A DNA stretch of 64,000 nt from Corynebacterium yonathiae (GTDB lineage Bacteria; Actinomycetota; Actinomycetes; Mycobacteriales; Mycobacteriaceae): positions 1 to 64,000 of the forward strand of contig NZ_JAKMUZ010000005.1 of the NCBI RefSeq assembly GCF_027570195.1, written 5' to 3'. Both the position numbers and the translations under genes were made by a program. This document shows, piece by piece, positions 63,963-64,000 of this stretch; positions within the stretch are counted from its first letter, which is position 1; every line of letters begins with the position of its first letter. A model generated the notes under the pieces. The model worked only from the letters and a program-made list of their open reading frames with translations. It searched no databases and was not told the origin of the DNA.

Positions 63963-64000
63963 ACTAAGCTCCTATTGTGCCCGCAGGGTCAACCGCGGCG

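Overview
The window is a piece of a Corynebacterium-type chromosome (Actinobacteria, roughly 60% G+C by eye). The evidence is gene content and order. There is a complete his operon running into lgt and pyk. The division/cell-wall (dcw) cluster has sepF, yggT and wag31 but no ftsA. A McbR-type TAGAC-N6-GTCTA operator, an actinobacterial ileS T-box and several genes that look leaderless are also present. Most genes lie on the minus strand. The species cannot be fixed from the sequence alone.

Layout. 1-2.1 kb: the end of an IS256-type transposase gene, a broken IS1634-type transposase and a cation diffusion facilitator. 2.1-14.1 kb (minus): hisD-hisC-hisB-55-aa membrane protein-MFS transporter-hisH-hisA-impA-hisF-hisI, a Trp-operon-associated membrane protein, a divergent TrpC paralogue, lgt, then pyk. 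14.2-24.9 kb: a tandem YbjN protein, small envelope proteins, a TetR regulator beside glgX, an exonuclease-BRCT fusion, an unknown gene beside the small alarmone synthetase relS, an S4 RNA-binding protein, YigZ and ilvA. 25.0-27.4 kb: two decayed genes for secreted proteins. 27.4-35 kb: a core-MetE protein behind a McbR operator, dnaE1, rarD (probably frameshifted), an HNH protein and a membrane-anchored protein. 35-43.4 kb: rluD, lspA, two lipoproteins, asparaginase, DNA polymerase IV, a phosphoesterase, and a GntR regulator with an MFS transporter behind a long perfect palindrome. 43.4-47.9 kb: ileS with a T-box leader, then a second HNH paralogue. 48-64 kb (minus): murE-murF-mraY-murD-ftsW-murG-murC-ftsQ-ftsZ-yfiH-yggS-sepF-yggT-wag31, which is peptidoglycan precursor synthesis, septum formation and polar growth in one run.

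How the genes work together. Histidine biosynthesis is essentially complete between hisD and hisI except hisG and hisE, which are not here. The dcw run makes lipid II (MurE, MurF, MraY, MurD, MurG, MurC), polymerises it at the septum (FtsW, FtsQ, FtsZ, SepF) and directs tip growth (Wag31). Lgt and LspA carry out two steps of lipoprotein maturation, and three predicted lipoproteins are encoded here.

No wholly new multi-gene system is evident; most of the window is core genome. The points most worth following up are the TrpC paralogue with apparent active-site substitutions, the core-MetE gene under a McbR operator, the 24-bp palindrome in front of the GntR-MFS pair, the over-represented RCGTCGGCAAGY word, the hairpin between ftsQ and ftsZ, the unknown gene next to relS, and the cluster of reading-frame lesions, two of which fall in T runs.
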